Below are positions 19,444 to 28,470 of a stretch of 64,000 nt of DNA, piece after piece (within the stretch, counting starts at the first letter, position 1; every line of letters begins with the position of its first letter). A model generated the notes under the pieces. It made no database searches, had not been told where the DNA came from, and worked only from the letters and a program-made list of their open reading frames with translations. The stretch lies in NCBI GenBank assembly GCA_963728965.1, contig CAVSMH010000006.1:1302001-1366000 (forward strand), written 5' to 3'. The DNA comes from DASQZT01 sp963728965. GTDB taxonomy: Bacteria; Acidobacteriota; Terriglobia; Bryobacterales; Bryobacteraceae. A program made the translations under genes and the position numbers.

Positions 19444-20496
19444 ATGCCGAAATCGCCCGCGGACGCCGGTTTCTCGATGCCGGCCGAATGGGAAACGCAC
19501 GCCGCCACGTGGTTGGGATGGCCGCACAACGCGACCGACTGGCCCGATAAGCTGGACACCATCCGGTGGGTGTACGGCGAGATGGTGCGCAAGATCGGGC
19601 CCGGCGAAACGGTTCGCCTGCTGGTGCAGTCGCGGGCCGACGCGGCGATGGCGCGGCGGTACCTTACGCTGGCGGGCGCGCCCGTGGATGGGGTCGAATG
19701 CATCGTGCATCGGACCAACCGGGGCTGGATGCGCGACAGCGGACCGGTATTCGTGCGGCGCTGCCGGGGGTCGCGGCTGGAGACGGCGATTGTCGATTTC
19801 CATTTCAACGCCTGGGCCAAGTATGCCGACTGGAAGCAAGACCGGCGGGTGCCCGAGATGGCGGCGAAGCACCTGGGCAAGCGGCGGTTCGAGGCGCCGG
19901 TGGTGCTCGAAGGCGGGGGCATCGAGGTGAACGGGCGGGGCACGCTGTTGACCACCGAGGAATGTTATCTCGATCCGCAGATTCAGGTTCGCAATCCGGG
20001 CATGGGGCGGGCCGAATTCGAGGACGGCGTGCGGCATTCGCTGGGCGCGACCAACGTCTTCTGGCTGGTGGGGGGCGTGGTGGGCGACGACACGCACGGC
20101 CACGTGGACGATATCTGCCGGTTCGTGAACGCGAAGACGCTGGTGATGATCCGCGAAGACGACCCGGGCGATATCAACTACCGGCCGCTTGCGCAGAACT
20201 GGGAGCGGATCCAGGATCTGCGGCTGGAAGACGGCAGCAAACCCGAAGTGATCGCGCTGCCCATGCCGGCGCCGCTCGTTTTCGATGGCGGCCGCCTGCC
20301 GGCCAGCTACGCGAATTTCTACATTTCAAACGCGGCGGTGATCGTCCCCACGTTCAACGATGCGAACGATCGGACGGCGCTGGGGCGGCTGGGCGAGCTG
20401 TTCACAGACCGTCCGGTGGTCGGGATTCACGCGGTGGACCTGGTACTGGGCTTCGGAACCCTGCACTGCCTCACCCAGCAGCAGCCGGCCGAGTAG
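19444..20496 (+). CDS. aguA: Agmatine deiminase
   Basis: 350 residues, the family length. It hydrolyses agmatine to N-carbamoylputrescine and ammonia in the cytosol. Diagnostic motifs are present: TWLGWPHN near the N-terminus, WMRDSGPVF, EGGGIEVNGRGTLLTTEEC, GDDTHGHVDDICRF with the catalytic Asp/His pair, and the C-terminal HCLTQQQP with the nucleophilic Cys at 342. It is divergent from the deoxyhypusine-synthase-like gene with 47 bases between starts. The usual partner, N-carbamoylputrescine amidase, is not in the window, so the route from agmatine to putrescine is incomplete here, although the neighbouring decarboxylase could make putrescine directly. No strong Shine-Dalgarno precedes the ATG. 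Confidence 0.95.
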   Translation: MPKSPADAGFSMPAEWETHAATWLGWPHNATDWPDKLDTIRWVYGEMVRKIGPGETVRLLVQSRADAAMARRYLTLAGAPVDGVECIVHRTNRGWMRDSGPVFVRRCRGSRLETAIVDFHFNAWAKYADWKQDRRVPEMAAKHLGKRRFEAPVVLEGGGIEVNGRGTLLTTEECYLDPQIQVRNPGMGRAEFEDGVRHSLGATNVFWLVGGVVGDDTHGHVDDICRFVNAKTLVMIREDDPGDINYRPLAQNWERIQDLRLEDGSKPEVIALPMPAPLVFDGGRLPASYANFYISNAAVIVPTFNDANDRTALGRLGELFTDRPVVGIHAVDLVLGFGTLHCLTQQQPAE

Positions 20497-20505
20497 CGGC
20501 GGGAC

Positions 20506-20727
20506 CTACAGGGGATGGCGTTTGGTGCGGCCCAGCAGGTCTTCGGCCCGTTGGAGCGCCTTATCTTCGGCCTCCTCGCGGGTGGCTCCGCGGGTGCGGG
20601 CGAGGGTAGCGCCGGGCGAGACGTCGTCGGCCTTGGCGTGCCACTCGGTATCGAGGCGGTAGCTGGCCAGGTTCACCGGCCAGCCCGCCACTTCCAGTTT
20701 CCGCTCGCGATACTCCTCCGCCTTCAT
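20506..20727 (-). CDS. Small conserved-looking protein downstream of the rhodanese
   Basis: 73 residues, highly charged, soluble, with no membrane segment; begins MKAEEYRERK and ends RTKRHPL. I do not recognise a family. It starts one base after the stop of the sulfurtransferase gene and is co-directional, which argues that it is a real gene expressed with it. The composition (alternating charged residues, a WPVNLASYRL core, a helical C-terminal half) is that of a compact small protein, not an out-of-frame shadow. Function unknown. Confidence 0.6.
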   Translation of the reverse strand: MKAEEYRERKLEVAGWPVNLASYRLDTEWHAKADDVSPGATLARTRGATREEAEDKALQRAEDLLGRTKRHPL

Positions 20728-20728
20728 C

Positions 20729-21592
20729 TCAGCCTTTGGCGCTGGCGGCTATGCCCCTCTCGACGGGCGCGCCCACGAGGTTGCCCCACTCAGTCCAGGA
20801 GCCGTCGTAGTTGGTGACATCCGGATAACCGAGCAGGTACTTCAAGACGAACCAGGTGTGGCTGGAACGTTCGCCGATGCGGCAGTAGGCGATGACGGGG
20901 CGGGAACCGTCGACGCCCTCGCCGGCGTACAGCGCGCGCAGTTCGTCGGCGGTTTTGAAGGTGCCATCGTCGTTGCAGGCTTTGCCCCAGGGGATGCTGC
21001 GGGCTCCCGGCACGTGGCCGCCGCGCTGGCACGTCTCGGGCAATCCCGGAGGCGCCAGAATCTCGCCGCTGAATTCCTGGGGGCTGCGCACGTCCACCAG
21101 GGAGGCGGAGCGCTGTGCCGAGGCTTGCTGCACCTGCGGCAGGAACGCCCGCAGCGACAGGTCCGCATCGTGGGCCGTATAGCTGGTGGGCTTGACTGCC
21201 GGAACGTCGGTGGAGAGGTCGCGACCCTCGGCCAGCCACTTCTTGCGGCCACCGTTCATGAGCCGCACGTCGGCATGGCCGTAGATTTTGGCCTGCCACA
21301 GGGCCCACGCGGCGAACCAGTTGTTGTTGTCGCCGTAGATGACCAGGGTCGTATCCGGGGTGACGCCGCTTGCCGACATCAACTCCTCGAACTGCTGCTT
21401 CGAGAGGATGTCGCGGCGCAGGGTGTCGCAGAGTTGCGTGTTCCAGGCCCAGGCAATGGCGCCGGGCACGTGCCCTTCGTCATAGGCCCTGGTGTCTACA
21501 TCAACTTCCGCCACGCGCACGTTGGGATCGCGCGCATGATCGGCGACCCACTGAGTCGTTACAAGCGTTTCCGGATGTGCATAATTCGGCAT
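20729..21592 (-). CDS. Thiosulfate sulfurtransferase (tandem rhodanese)
   Basis: 287 residues made of two rhodanese domains. The N-terminal, catalytically inactive copy contains DTRAYDEGHVPGAI and VIYGDNNNWFAAWALW, with Asp/Asn where the active Cys would be. The C-terminal copy has VDVRSPQEFSG, GGHVPGARSIPWG and the active-site loop YCRIGERSSHTW with Cys 237. The CRIGERS loop resembles the CysA/thiosulfate sulfurtransferase group, which moves sulfane sulfur from thiosulfate to cyanide or other thiols in the cytosol. AAGGGG precedes the ATG at a suitable distance. The 73-residue gene follows after one base. The divergent neighbour is the hydrolase at 21701. Confidence 0.92.
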   Translation of the reverse strand: MPNYAHPETLVTTQWVADHARDPNVRVAEVDVDTRAYDEGHVPGAIAWAWNTQLCDTLRRDILSKQQFEELMSASGVTPDTTLVIYGDNNNWFAAWALWQAKIYGHADVRLMNGGRKKWLAEGRDLSTDVPAVKPTSYTAHDADLSLRAFLPQVQQASAQRSASLVDVRSPQEFSGEILAPPGLPETCQRGGHVPGARSIPWGKACNDDGTFKTADELRALYAGEGVDGSRPVIAYCRIGERSSHTWFVLKYLLGYPDVTNYDGSWTEWGNLVGAPVERGIAASAKG

Positions 21593-21700
21593 GATTTTCC
21601 CCTTCCAGGTCTCCTATTGTCACGGCTCGCCGCGGGCTGCGTCAAGCTTCGGACGGGGAGGGGTTTCGGTTGTGGGCGCGGGGTTAGTTACGATGAGAGA

Positions 21701-22975
21701 GTGAAGCTCGTTCGTCTGCTCTACCTAGTCCCGGCCGGGCTGCTGTTGGCGCAACCGGCTGCGGACCCCGTCGGCACGGCCCGCAAAGCGGTGGACCTTC
21801 TGCTGGGGGCGAAGTACGCCGATCTGTTCCAGATGTTCTCGCCGGACATGCAGAAGGCGGTTCCCGAAGCGCAGCTCGCGAAGATCGGCGCGCAGTTCCA
21901 AGGCTGGGGGGCGGTGGGGAACCTGGGCCAGGCGGAGCCGCGGCGGGCGGGCGTCAACACGGTGGTGGTGATTTCGGCAACGTGGCCGACGCAGAGCATC
22001 AAATTTCAGTTTGCGGTGAACCACGCGGGGCAGATCGCGGGCATGGTATTCCTGCCCGGCGAGGGGGCGTGGCAGCATCCGGCGTATAGCAAGCCCGACT
22101 CGTTCCACGAACGGGAGCTGACGGTGGGCGAGGGGGATTGGCCGCTTCCCGCCACGTTGACGGTTCCGAACGGGAACGGCCCGTTCCCGGCGGTGGTGCT
22201 GGTGCACGGTTCCGGACCCAACGATCGCGATGAGACGGTGTTTGCCAACAAGCCGTTCAAGGACCTGGCTGAGGGACTGGCGTCGCGCGGGATCGCCGTG
22301 TTGCGCTACGAAAAACGCACGCGCCAGTACCGGAGCAAGATGGCCGGAATGGCCGGCCTCACGGTACAGCAGGAGACGGTGGACGATGCGCTGAAAGCGG
22401 TGGCGCTGCTGCGGCAGCAGAAGGAGATCAACGGGCAGCGCATTTTCGTGCTGGGGCACTCGATGGGCGGGTACCTGGCGCCGCGGATCGCGGAGCAGGA
22501 CGGCAAGCTGGCGGGGATTCTCATTTTGGCGGGGAATGCGCGGCCGCTCGAAGATGTGATTCTAGAGCAGTTGGCGGCGGCGGGCGCGAAGGCCAACCAG
22601 ATCGAATCGGTCAAGGCGCAGGTGGCGCGCATCAAGGGGCTGGAGCGGGCGGATGCGGACGCCCCGCCGCTCCTGAATCTGCCGGTGTCGTACTGGCTCG
22701 ATCTGAAGGGGTACGATCCGGTAGAGGAGGCGAAGAAGCTGCCGATCCGCGTGCTGATTCTGCAGGGCGAGCGCGATTTCCAAGTGTCGATGAAGGATTT
22801 CGAGCTGTGGAAGGCGGGGCTGGCCGGGCGCAAGGAAGTGACGGTCGAGAGCTATCCTGCGCTGAACCACCTGTTCATCGCCGGGGAGGGGAAGAGCAGC
22901 GAGGCGGAGTATCGCAAGCCGGGGCACGTGGCGCCCGAGGTGATCGAGCGGATTGCGAAGTGGATCGCGTCCTGA
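21701..22975 (+). CDS. Secreted alpha/beta hydrolase with N-terminal DUF3887-like domain
   Basis: 424 residues from a GTG at 21701. The open frame extends further upstream, but that part is antisense to the sulfurtransferase and is not coding. Residues 1-16 form a short signal peptide ending LLLAQP. Residues about 20-110 resemble the DUF3887 domain, which often precedes hydrolases. From about 150 the fold is alpha/beta hydrolase: VVLVHGSGPNDRDE oxyanion region, GHSMGG nucleophile Ser 254, LQGERDFQV with Asp 359, and ALNHLF with His 390. Such proteins act as esterases or acyl-peptide-type hydrolases in the periplasm; the substrate is not predictable. It is a single gene, divergent from the rhodanese. 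Confidence 0.88.
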   Translation: MKLVRLLYLVPAGLLLAQPAADPVGTARKAVDLLLGAKYADLFQMFSPDMQKAVPEAQLAKIGAQFQGWGAVGNLGQAEPRRAGVNTVVVISATWPTQSIKFQFAVNHAGQIAGMVFLPGEGAWQHPAYSKPDSFHERELTVGEGDWPLPATLTVPNGNGPFPAVVLVHGSGPNDRDETVFANKPFKDLAEGLASRGIAVLRYEKRTRQYRSKMAGMAGLTVQQETVDDALKAVALLRQQKEINGQRIFVLGHSMGGYLAPRIAEQDGKLAGILILAGNARPLEDVILEQLAAAGAKANQIESVKAQVARIKGLERADADAPPLLNLPVSYWLDLKGYDPVEEAKKLPIRVLILQGERDFQVSMKDFELWKAGLAGRKEVTVESYPALNHLFIAGEGKSSEAEYRKPGHVAPEVIERIAKWIAS

Positions 22976-23005
22976 AATGCGGCTGTATTGCGAGTGATTC
23001 GAAAC

Positions 23006-23698
23006 TTACCAGTCGACGGGCTTGCCGGGGGTCAGCTCCCAGATTTCGGTGCCGGTCTCGGCCACCAGCTTGCGCAGGGCTTCGGGGCGGCCCGTGAGCG
23101 GGGGGAACGTGCCGAAATGCATGGGGATCACTTTGCGGGCCTGGAGCAGACGACAGGCAACAGCCGCTTCCGGCGGACCCATCGTGTACAGGTCGCCGAT
23201 CGGCAGAAAGGCCAGCTCCGGATGGTAGATCTGCTGGACGAGTTGCATGTCGGCGAACACGTTCGTGTCGCCCGCGAAATATGCCACGCGCCCATCTTCG
23301 AAGCGCAGCACATACCCGGCCGCTTCGCCGCCGTAGATGATCTTGCCATCGTCCAGAATTCCGCAACTGTGTACCGCATGGGTCATGGTCACCGTCAATT
23401 CGCCCCATTTTTGCGAGCCGCCCTTGTTCATGGGACGGGTCTTGTCCACCCCCTTCGACTCCAGCCAGTGGCACGTCTCGAATATGGCGATCACCTCGGG
23501 CGAGAATTTGCGGGCGATCGGCACGGCGTCATGGATGTGATCGAAATGTCCGTGGGTGATACACATGAGGTCCACCCGGTCGATCTCGAAGCCCTTGGGA
23601 AAGGCCGGATTGCCGTCGGTCCAGGCGTCCATCAGCACCACCTGTCCCGATGCCAGCCGCAACTGAAAGGTCCCATGTCCAAGCCACGTGATTTGCAT
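23006..23698 (-). CDS. UPF0173 metal-dependent hydrolase (metallo-beta-lactamase fold)
   Basis: 230 residues, typical length for UPF0173. The metal-binding signature THGHFDHIHD is present, followed by ETCHWLESKGV, MTHAVHSCG, YFAGDTNVF and a C-terminal PMHFGTFPPLTGRPEAL segment carrying the last histidine ligand. It is a cytosolic dinuclear-metal hydrolase; the physiological substrate of the family is unknown. The ATG at 23698 begins MQITWLGHGTF, exactly as family members do. A small membrane-protein gene is divergent, 68 bases away. Confidence 0.92.
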   Translation of the reverse strand: MQITWLGHGTFQLRLASGQVVLMDAWTDGNPAFPKGFEIDRVDLMCITHGHFDHIHDAVPIARKFSPEVIAIFETCHWLESKGVDKTRPMNKGGSQKWGELTVTMTHAVHSCGILDDGKIIYGGEAAGYVLRFEDGRVAYFAGDTNVFADMQLVQQIYHPELAFLPIGDLYTMGPPEAAVACRLLQARKVIPMHFGTFPPLTGRPEALRKLVAETGTEIWELTPGKPVDW

Positions 23699-23766
23699 AA
23701 ATGCAACGTAGCACAGTCACCCCGCCGGGCCGTGCCGGAAAGCGGCCGTGATAGGCTGAAAGTGAC

Positions 23767-23973
23767 ATGACGTGGATCGAGAGCACGGTTTTGCTGGCGG
23801 TCGCGTGCCTGTTGGCGATCAGCTTTCGGAGCCGGTTTGCGCACGAATTGGCGCAAGCCATCGAGCAGGCGATCGACAACTTCAAGGGCGGCGGTCCGCC
23901 GACTCCGATGCATCCGTCCCCGGCCGGCGATGACCGCCTGCTGCGGAGGCGCCCCGGCAAGATCGGCGGCTAG
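23767..23973 (+). CDS. Small single-span membrane protein
   Basis: 68 residues: one N-terminal membrane helix (WIESTVLLAVACLLAISF), then a short amphipathic helix (HELAQAIEQAIDNF) and a disordered Gly/Pro tail (GGGPPTPMHPSP) ending in basic residues. It lies alone between the divergent UPF0173 gene and the convergent VWA gene. I recognise no named family. The clean helix-plus-tail layout makes it more credible than a random frame, but no strong ribosome-binding site is evident. Confidence 0.55.
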   Translation: MTWIESTVLLAVACLLAISFRSRFAHELAQAIEQAIDNFKGGGPPTPMHPSPAGDDRLLRRRPGKIGG

Positions 23974-24019
23974 TCCCGGGCGCGGTGGCAGGGGGCGGCG
24001 ACGGGGTGTGGAGAACCGG

Positions 24020-25012
24020 TCAGCCCGCGACGCGGCTCGGCCGATAGCCTGGCCGCGCCCGCACGCGGTACTTTTTGCTGACGTCGCTGATGATCTCGAC
24101 GGCGATCTTGCGGAAGCCCTCGTTCGGATTGGCCGCGGGGTAATAAGTTACCGTGTAAGAGTTTCCCAAATCCTCGCGGATATCCTCGAACGCCTCCACC
24201 TGCCGCTGCCAGGTTTTGGCATGGTAGGCTTTGCCGCCGGTGCGCTGGGCGAGGCGGCGGAATACGCCGGTGGAGATGGGGTCGCGGTTCACCTCGCTGG
24301 TGGAGATGACGTAGATCGGAATGCCCTCGTCTTCGGCCACGGCGCGCACGTCGTCGGGCGCGACCATGCTGGCGTTATCGGGGCCGTTGGAGAAGACGAT
24401 GACCACCTTGCGGCCGGGCACCTTGGCTGCGTCGCGCAGCGTCAGCAGCAGTGCGTTATAGAGCGCGGTGTCATCGCCCGCCACGGATTTGCGCAGCCCG
24501 GCAATGGCCAGCGAGTGTTCGTTGGTCAGGGCCGCGGCCCGGGAAAGATTGCGGCTGAAGGTGTAGACGGCGACCGAATCGGCCCGGTCGAGGCCGCGCA
24601 CGAAATCGGCAATCGCGTCCTCGGCGTAGACGAAGCCGCGATACATGAAGTTGCTCGTATCGAACATGATGAACACGTTGGTCCCGATGAAGGCGTCGGG
24701 GCGTTCCATGCCCGGCAGAGCGTCTTTTTTGGCTTCGAGCAGGGGGCGTGTGGTGCCGTCGTCACTCACCGCCAGCGGCGCTTTATCGCCTTCGGCGAAG
24801 GTGGCGATCTTTTGCAGAATCCCGTCTTCGTAAATGCGGAAGTCGCTCGGCTTGAGCCCGTTCACATAGCGTCCCTTGCTGTCCTGCACCTGGAACGTGT
24901 GCACCACCATGTCGACCTTGATACGGAAGATCGGCCGTTGCGAATCCTGGGCGCGAAGCCACCCCGCTCCGCCCGCCGCGACTCCAAAGAACCCTCGTCT
25001 GGTGAATGTCAT
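24020..25012 (-). CDS. Secreted VWA-like domain protein
   Basis: 330 residues. A twin-arginine-like signal (TRRGFFGVAAGG, then WLRAQ) is followed by a beta-rich N-domain and a von Willebrand factor A-type domain: FIMFDTSNFMYRGF replaces the usual DxSxS metal site, then VYTFSRN, SVAGDDTALYNALL and VIVFSNGPDNAS, with IPIYVISTS later. The metal-site motif is DTSNF, so Asp-x-Ser is kept but the second Ser is replaced by Phe. This matches the VWA-related proteins abundant in Acidobacteriota, thought to act in the periplasm in protein-protein contacts. Its start lies 14 bases after the stop of the 1132-residue gene, so it is the second gene of that operon. Confidence 0.88.
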   Translation of the reverse strand: MTFTRRGFFGVAAGGAGWLRAQDSQRPIFRIKVDMVVHTFQVQDSKGRYVNGLKPSDFRIYEDGILQKIATFAEGDKAPLAVSDDGTTRPLLEAKKDALPGMERPDAFIGTNVFIMFDTSNFMYRGFVYAEDAIADFVRGLDRADSVAVYTFSRNLSRAAALTNEHSLAIAGLRKSVAGDDTALYNALLLTLRDAAKVPGRKVVIVFSNGPDNASMVAPDDVRAVAEDEGIPIYVISTSEVNRDPISTGVFRRLAQRTGGKAYHAKTWQRQVEAFEDIREDLGNSYTVTYYPAANPNEGFRKIAVEIISDVSKKYRVRARPGYRPSRVAG

Positions 25013-25026
25013 GGCTTGATACCGAT

Positions 25027-28000
25027 TTAGTTTTCCTGCAAAGAAGCCTTCTGATCCCCGGCTGACGCCGCGCGGTTTTGGGCCCGCACGTCGTCACCCA
25101 CTTCGCGGAGCGATTTGAGGAGCGCCGGCCAGTCCTCCAGGTGCGACGCAAAAATTCGCTCCACCAGTTTTTCCGTCCACTCGGGAATGCGCACGTTGAG
25201 CTGCGACGGAGGCATGCTGAGTTCATCGGCCAGCGCCGCCCAGTACAGCGTGTTGGATTCCCAGCTTTCGGCCATGATGCGGCTGGAGTATCCCATCAGG
25301 GCGGGGAAGGTGCGCAGGTTGAGCAGTTCCGGCTGATAGGAGTTGGCCAGCGTCGGCTTGGGCGTGCCGAAGGCCCGCGAGATGGCCTCGTAGTTGATGC
25401 CTGGCGAGCGCTCGTGAAGCTGCCGCAACTCGGCCCCGACGCACGAAGTATCATCCTTGCGGGTGGAAGCCAGGTCGCGCGCCACGCCGAACAGCTCCGA
25501 AGGAGTGACGCTTTCGAGCGCGGCTTTCACGTCGCTTTGCTCGAGCATTCGGGCCACGCGGCTGACGCGGGCCGGCGGCGCATACACCGAAAGGGCGCCC
25601 AGCACTTCTTTTCTCAAATCGGGATCGAAGGCGGACTCGGCGAGGGTCTCGCGGCCGTAGCGGAGATGCAGTCCCACCCAGTGGACCTGCGAAGGCGTCA
25701 CGTTCCACCATCGGGGAATCTTGGCGCTCAGAATCATCTGCGGCACGAGGTCTCCCCAGATCAGCGCCTGGGTTTGGGCGGGAATCAGGAAGTTCTGTTC
25801 CGCTTCAGCGAGGGCGTACGGCAGGGACGAAAGAGATCCCACCAGACGGCCGCCGGCATTGGAGGGCCAGCCGGTTCCAAACATCTCGGTGGGCCGCCAG
25901 GTGTGGGTGTTGCCCTGCATGCCGAGGAAATCGTGGCTGCGCACGAACACCGGGTTGGTGTACAGGATCTGCGCTCCGGGCGGCGCGTACTCGGCATAAT
26001 TGAACGCCACCAGGGTATCGCGCAACAGGGGCGCCATCAGGCCGCGGATCTCTTTGAGCTTCTCGGCGTCGCCGGCGGCCTTCTCGATGGCCGCGCGGAG
26101 GTTCAGCCTGCGCTCGCCCTCGATGTGCCGGTCGGTCCAGTAGCCGAAGCCCATGGCGTTCTTCTCGGGCGCCGACAGGGAACTGCGGGGGAGCTGGATT
26201 TCACTGACCCGGCCGGCGAGGCGGTTCACCAGGGCGGTGTTCAGCTTCTCGCCCTTGCCCAGATTTTCCAGGTGGTCGGCAAGCTGGAAGATGGTATCGA
26301 GCGAGACGATGCGCTGTGCTTCGAGGATGCGCGCGAACTCCTGGTGGACGCGATCGCGCGATTCGATGTCATCGGAAGCCGACCCGGAGAGCAGGCTCAG
26401 GATGCGCTCCTGCGGGCCGGTGGAAGCTGCGCCCGCGGGCGCAGCCGCGAGCAGCAGATTGACGCCGTTGCGGGACGCGTCGAAGATATCGCGTTCATTC
26501 TTCACCAGCGCGAAGGCGGTGGTGATGCCGTTGAACACGCCGTCGGCCTTGTCTTCGGCGAGGGTCTGCTGGCGGACGAGCATCTGCCACAGCCCAATCA
26601 GCGACTGGAACGAGCCCGCGGCATCGGAACGCACCAGCGGATCGTGCACCTTATTGATGCTATCGGCGGTGTCGAAGAACTTGAGGATCGCAGCGTCGCT
26701 GAGGTTGCGGGATTCGCTGAAGATCGGGTACTGGCTGCCGTAGTTGTGGTAATTGCGCGCCAGGCGGTCGACGGTCTCGGGCTGAAGGGGCGCCTGGCGA
26801 TTGCGATCGAGATCGCTGAGGGCCATGAAAATCTTCAGCGGCTCGTTCTCGACGGCTTTGCGGCACAGGCCGAACAAGGCTTCGAGTACGTCGTCGGCGT
26901 CTTTCCACGTGGTGGCAAGCCGCGTCAGCTTGCCATCGTACTTGCCCTGCGGATGGTTGATGAACAGATTCTTCCAAACTTCCAGGTTGCCCGGGATATG
27001 CGGCTTTCCGTTGGGATCGAGCCGCAGGCGCGTGGTCAACAGGAGCATGTCGGTATTGGACCGGAAGACCGGCCGGGCCGGGCCGGGGCTGGTCACGCGA
27101 CCGCGGACCGCCTGGTAGAACCGCTTGATACGCGAGGGTTCGGTGAGATAGTCCTGCACGGGGCCGTGAATGCGCGCCATCGCGTCGTAGAGGCTGGCCA
27201 TCCAGCCGTCGTCCCTGGCGATCATTTTGTCGAAGAACTCCGCCCCTTTATCGGGCGAGGTCCCGACCAGGTCGGCCCAGGCGGCGGAAGCATGCGCTCC
27301 GCCCGGCACGATCGCCTTGCCATCGCGAATCTCGAACATGCCGCCGAAGAAATCGAGCACATGGGCGTAGACCTTCAGACGGGTGTAGCTCACGTCTTTG
27401 CGCAGCGCATCGGCCGTTTCGCGATCGAGCTTCGAGAGCCCCAGGTAGAGCCGGCACAGGGACGGATCGGAGATGAAGGTTTCGATGAAGTCGGGCGACT
27501 CTTTGTCCTTCGTGTTGCCGAGCCAGTAGTCGGCACCGAAAGCCACGGGAACCTGCGACGGCTGGTAGTCGTAGCTGAACGGCCGATTGGTGCGCAGCGC
27601 CTGCTCCAGCTCGTTCAACGGAAATCCGGAGTCGGTGGTGAGGAAGGCGCGGGCGGCGTTGACGGTCTCGAGCACCACTTCGGAGCCGCACCCGCCGCGC
27701 ATGCGGAAGCCGAGGACGCGCAGCAGCTCGGCCACGTTCGCCGAGTCGCAGCTTTCCACGCGGAGCACGCGCTGGTCGCCGGCGAGCTTGGTGAGCTCGC
27801 GCGCCTGCGACAGGTAGCGGTGCACCAGCTTCAGGTACTCGGTCTGCTCGAGGGCATCGTTGCTGTGCGAAGCCTGGTAACCGTTGGTGACCACGTTGCG
27901 CGCCAGCGCCGGCAGGACCTGGTCGTCTTCCGCATCGGGGGAAATGGCGGCCATGCGCGCGAACGAACGCATGGGACCGGGAATGGAAATCGTTTGTCCG

Positions 28001-28425
28001 CCGCGTTGGGCTTCGCCATTGGCGGCACCCGGTGCGCCCAGCGAAGCGGGCTGGCCGCTGGCGGTGCGATAGGTTTCGAGGTCGCGCGTCGCGGCGGCGC
28101 GATCGCCGGCCTCCAGATCGAGCGCCACCAGGCGGCGTGCGACCGCCGCGATGCGCGCGCTGTCGCCGGAGCTGCGCAAGGCGCTCAGCAGTTTGACGTA
28201 CGCCCCGCGGCAGGCCGGATCGCCATAACGATCGAGGAACTCCGCGTACTGAGTCAGGGCCGGCACATTGCCAGGGTCAGCGGCCGCCGCGCGGGCCAGC
28301 GCCGTGCGGGCCCCCTGCGTATCGCCGGACGCTTCCATTTTTCGGATTTGTTCGGAACTCTGCCCTCTGACCGAGAACGAAACCAATGAAAATACACAGA
28401 CTGTCAGGATCGAGAACGCCTTCAT
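25027..28425 (-). CDS. Large secreted repeat protein of unknown function (1132 aa)
   Basis: 1132 residues with a signal peptide (MKAFSILTVCVFSLVSFSVRGQ). Residues about 25-120 look like tetratricopeptide-type helix pairs (SGDTQGARTALARAAAADP). The rest, also mostly helical, has no family I recognise; marked segments include HDFLGMQGNTHTWRPTEMFG near 850 and a region rich in Trp and Tyr near 940. No catalytic motif is obvious. GGGAGG 7 bases before the ATG is a good ribosome-binding site, and a promoter lies about 60 bases upstream (28482-28511). The VWA protein follows at 14 bases, suggesting that the two work together in the periplasm or at the cell surface. I infer a scaffold or sensing role at most. 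Confidence 0.85.
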   Translation of the reverse strand: MKAFSILTVCVFSLVSFSVRGQSSEQIRKMEASGDTQGARTALARAAAADPGNVPALTQYAEFLDRYGDPACRGAYVKLLSALRSSGDSARIAAVARRLVALDLEAGDRAAATRDLETYRTASGQPASLGAPGAANGEAQRGGQTISIPGPMRSFARMAAISPDAEDDQVLPALARNVVTNGYQASHSNDALEQTEYLKLVHRYLSQARELTKLAGDQRVLRVESCDSANVAELLRVLGFRMRGGCGSEVVLETVNAARAFLTTDSGFPLNELEQALRTNRPFSYDYQPSQVPVAFGADYWLGNTKDKESPDFIETFISDPSLCRLYLGLSKLDRETADALRKDVSYTRLKVYAHVLDFFGGMFEIRDGKAIVPGGAHASAAWADLVGTSPDKGAEFFDKMIARDDGWMASLYDAMARIHGPVQDYLTEPSRIKRFYQAVRGRVTSPGPARPVFRSNTDMLLLTTRLRLDPNGKPHIPGNLEVWKNLFINHPQGKYDGKLTRLATTWKDADDVLEALFGLCRKAVENEPLKIFMALSDLDRNRQAPLQPETVDRLARNYHNYGSQYPIFSESRNLSDAAILKFFDTADSINKVHDPLVRSDAAGSFQSLIGLWQMLVRQQTLAEDKADGVFNGITTAFALVKNERDIFDASRNGVNLLLAAAPAGAASTGPQERILSLLSGSASDDIESRDRVHQEFARILEAQRIVSLDTIFQLADHLENLGKGEKLNTALVNRLAGRVSEIQLPRSSLSAPEKNAMGFGYWTDRHIEGERRLNLRAAIEKAAGDAEKLKEIRGLMAPLLRDTLVAFNYAEYAPPGAQILYTNPVFVRSHDFLGMQGNTHTWRPTEMFGTGWPSNAGGRLVGSLSSLPYALAEAEQNFLIPAQTQALIWGDLVPQMILSAKIPRWWNVTPSQVHWVGLHLRYGRETLAESAFDPDLRKEVLGALSVYAPPARVSRVARMLEQSDVKAALESVTPSELFGVARDLASTRKDDTSCVGAELRQLHERSPGINYEAISRAFGTPKPTLANSYQPELLNLRTFPALMGYSSRIMAESWESNTLYWAALADELSMPPSQLNVRIPEWTEKLVERIFASHLEDWPALLKSLREVGDDVRAQNRAASAGDQKASLQEN

Positions 28426-28470
28426 TTAGCGGCCTCCCGCTACCGGTGCACCACTCTACCACGAGCACCG

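Noticed and set aside
16883..19930. A 1015-codon plus-strand frame
   Set aside because: It mirrors the decarboxylase and deoxyhypusine-synthase-like genes, whose motifs are unmistakable on the minus strand.
20858..21700. Upstream extension of the alpha/beta hydrolase frame
   Set aside because: It is antisense to the sulfurtransferase; the signal peptide begins at the GTG at 21701.
25078..28389. An 1103-codon plus-strand frame
   Set aside because: Antisense to the 1132-residue secreted protein, which has a signal peptide, ribosome-binding site and promoter; the plus frame has none.
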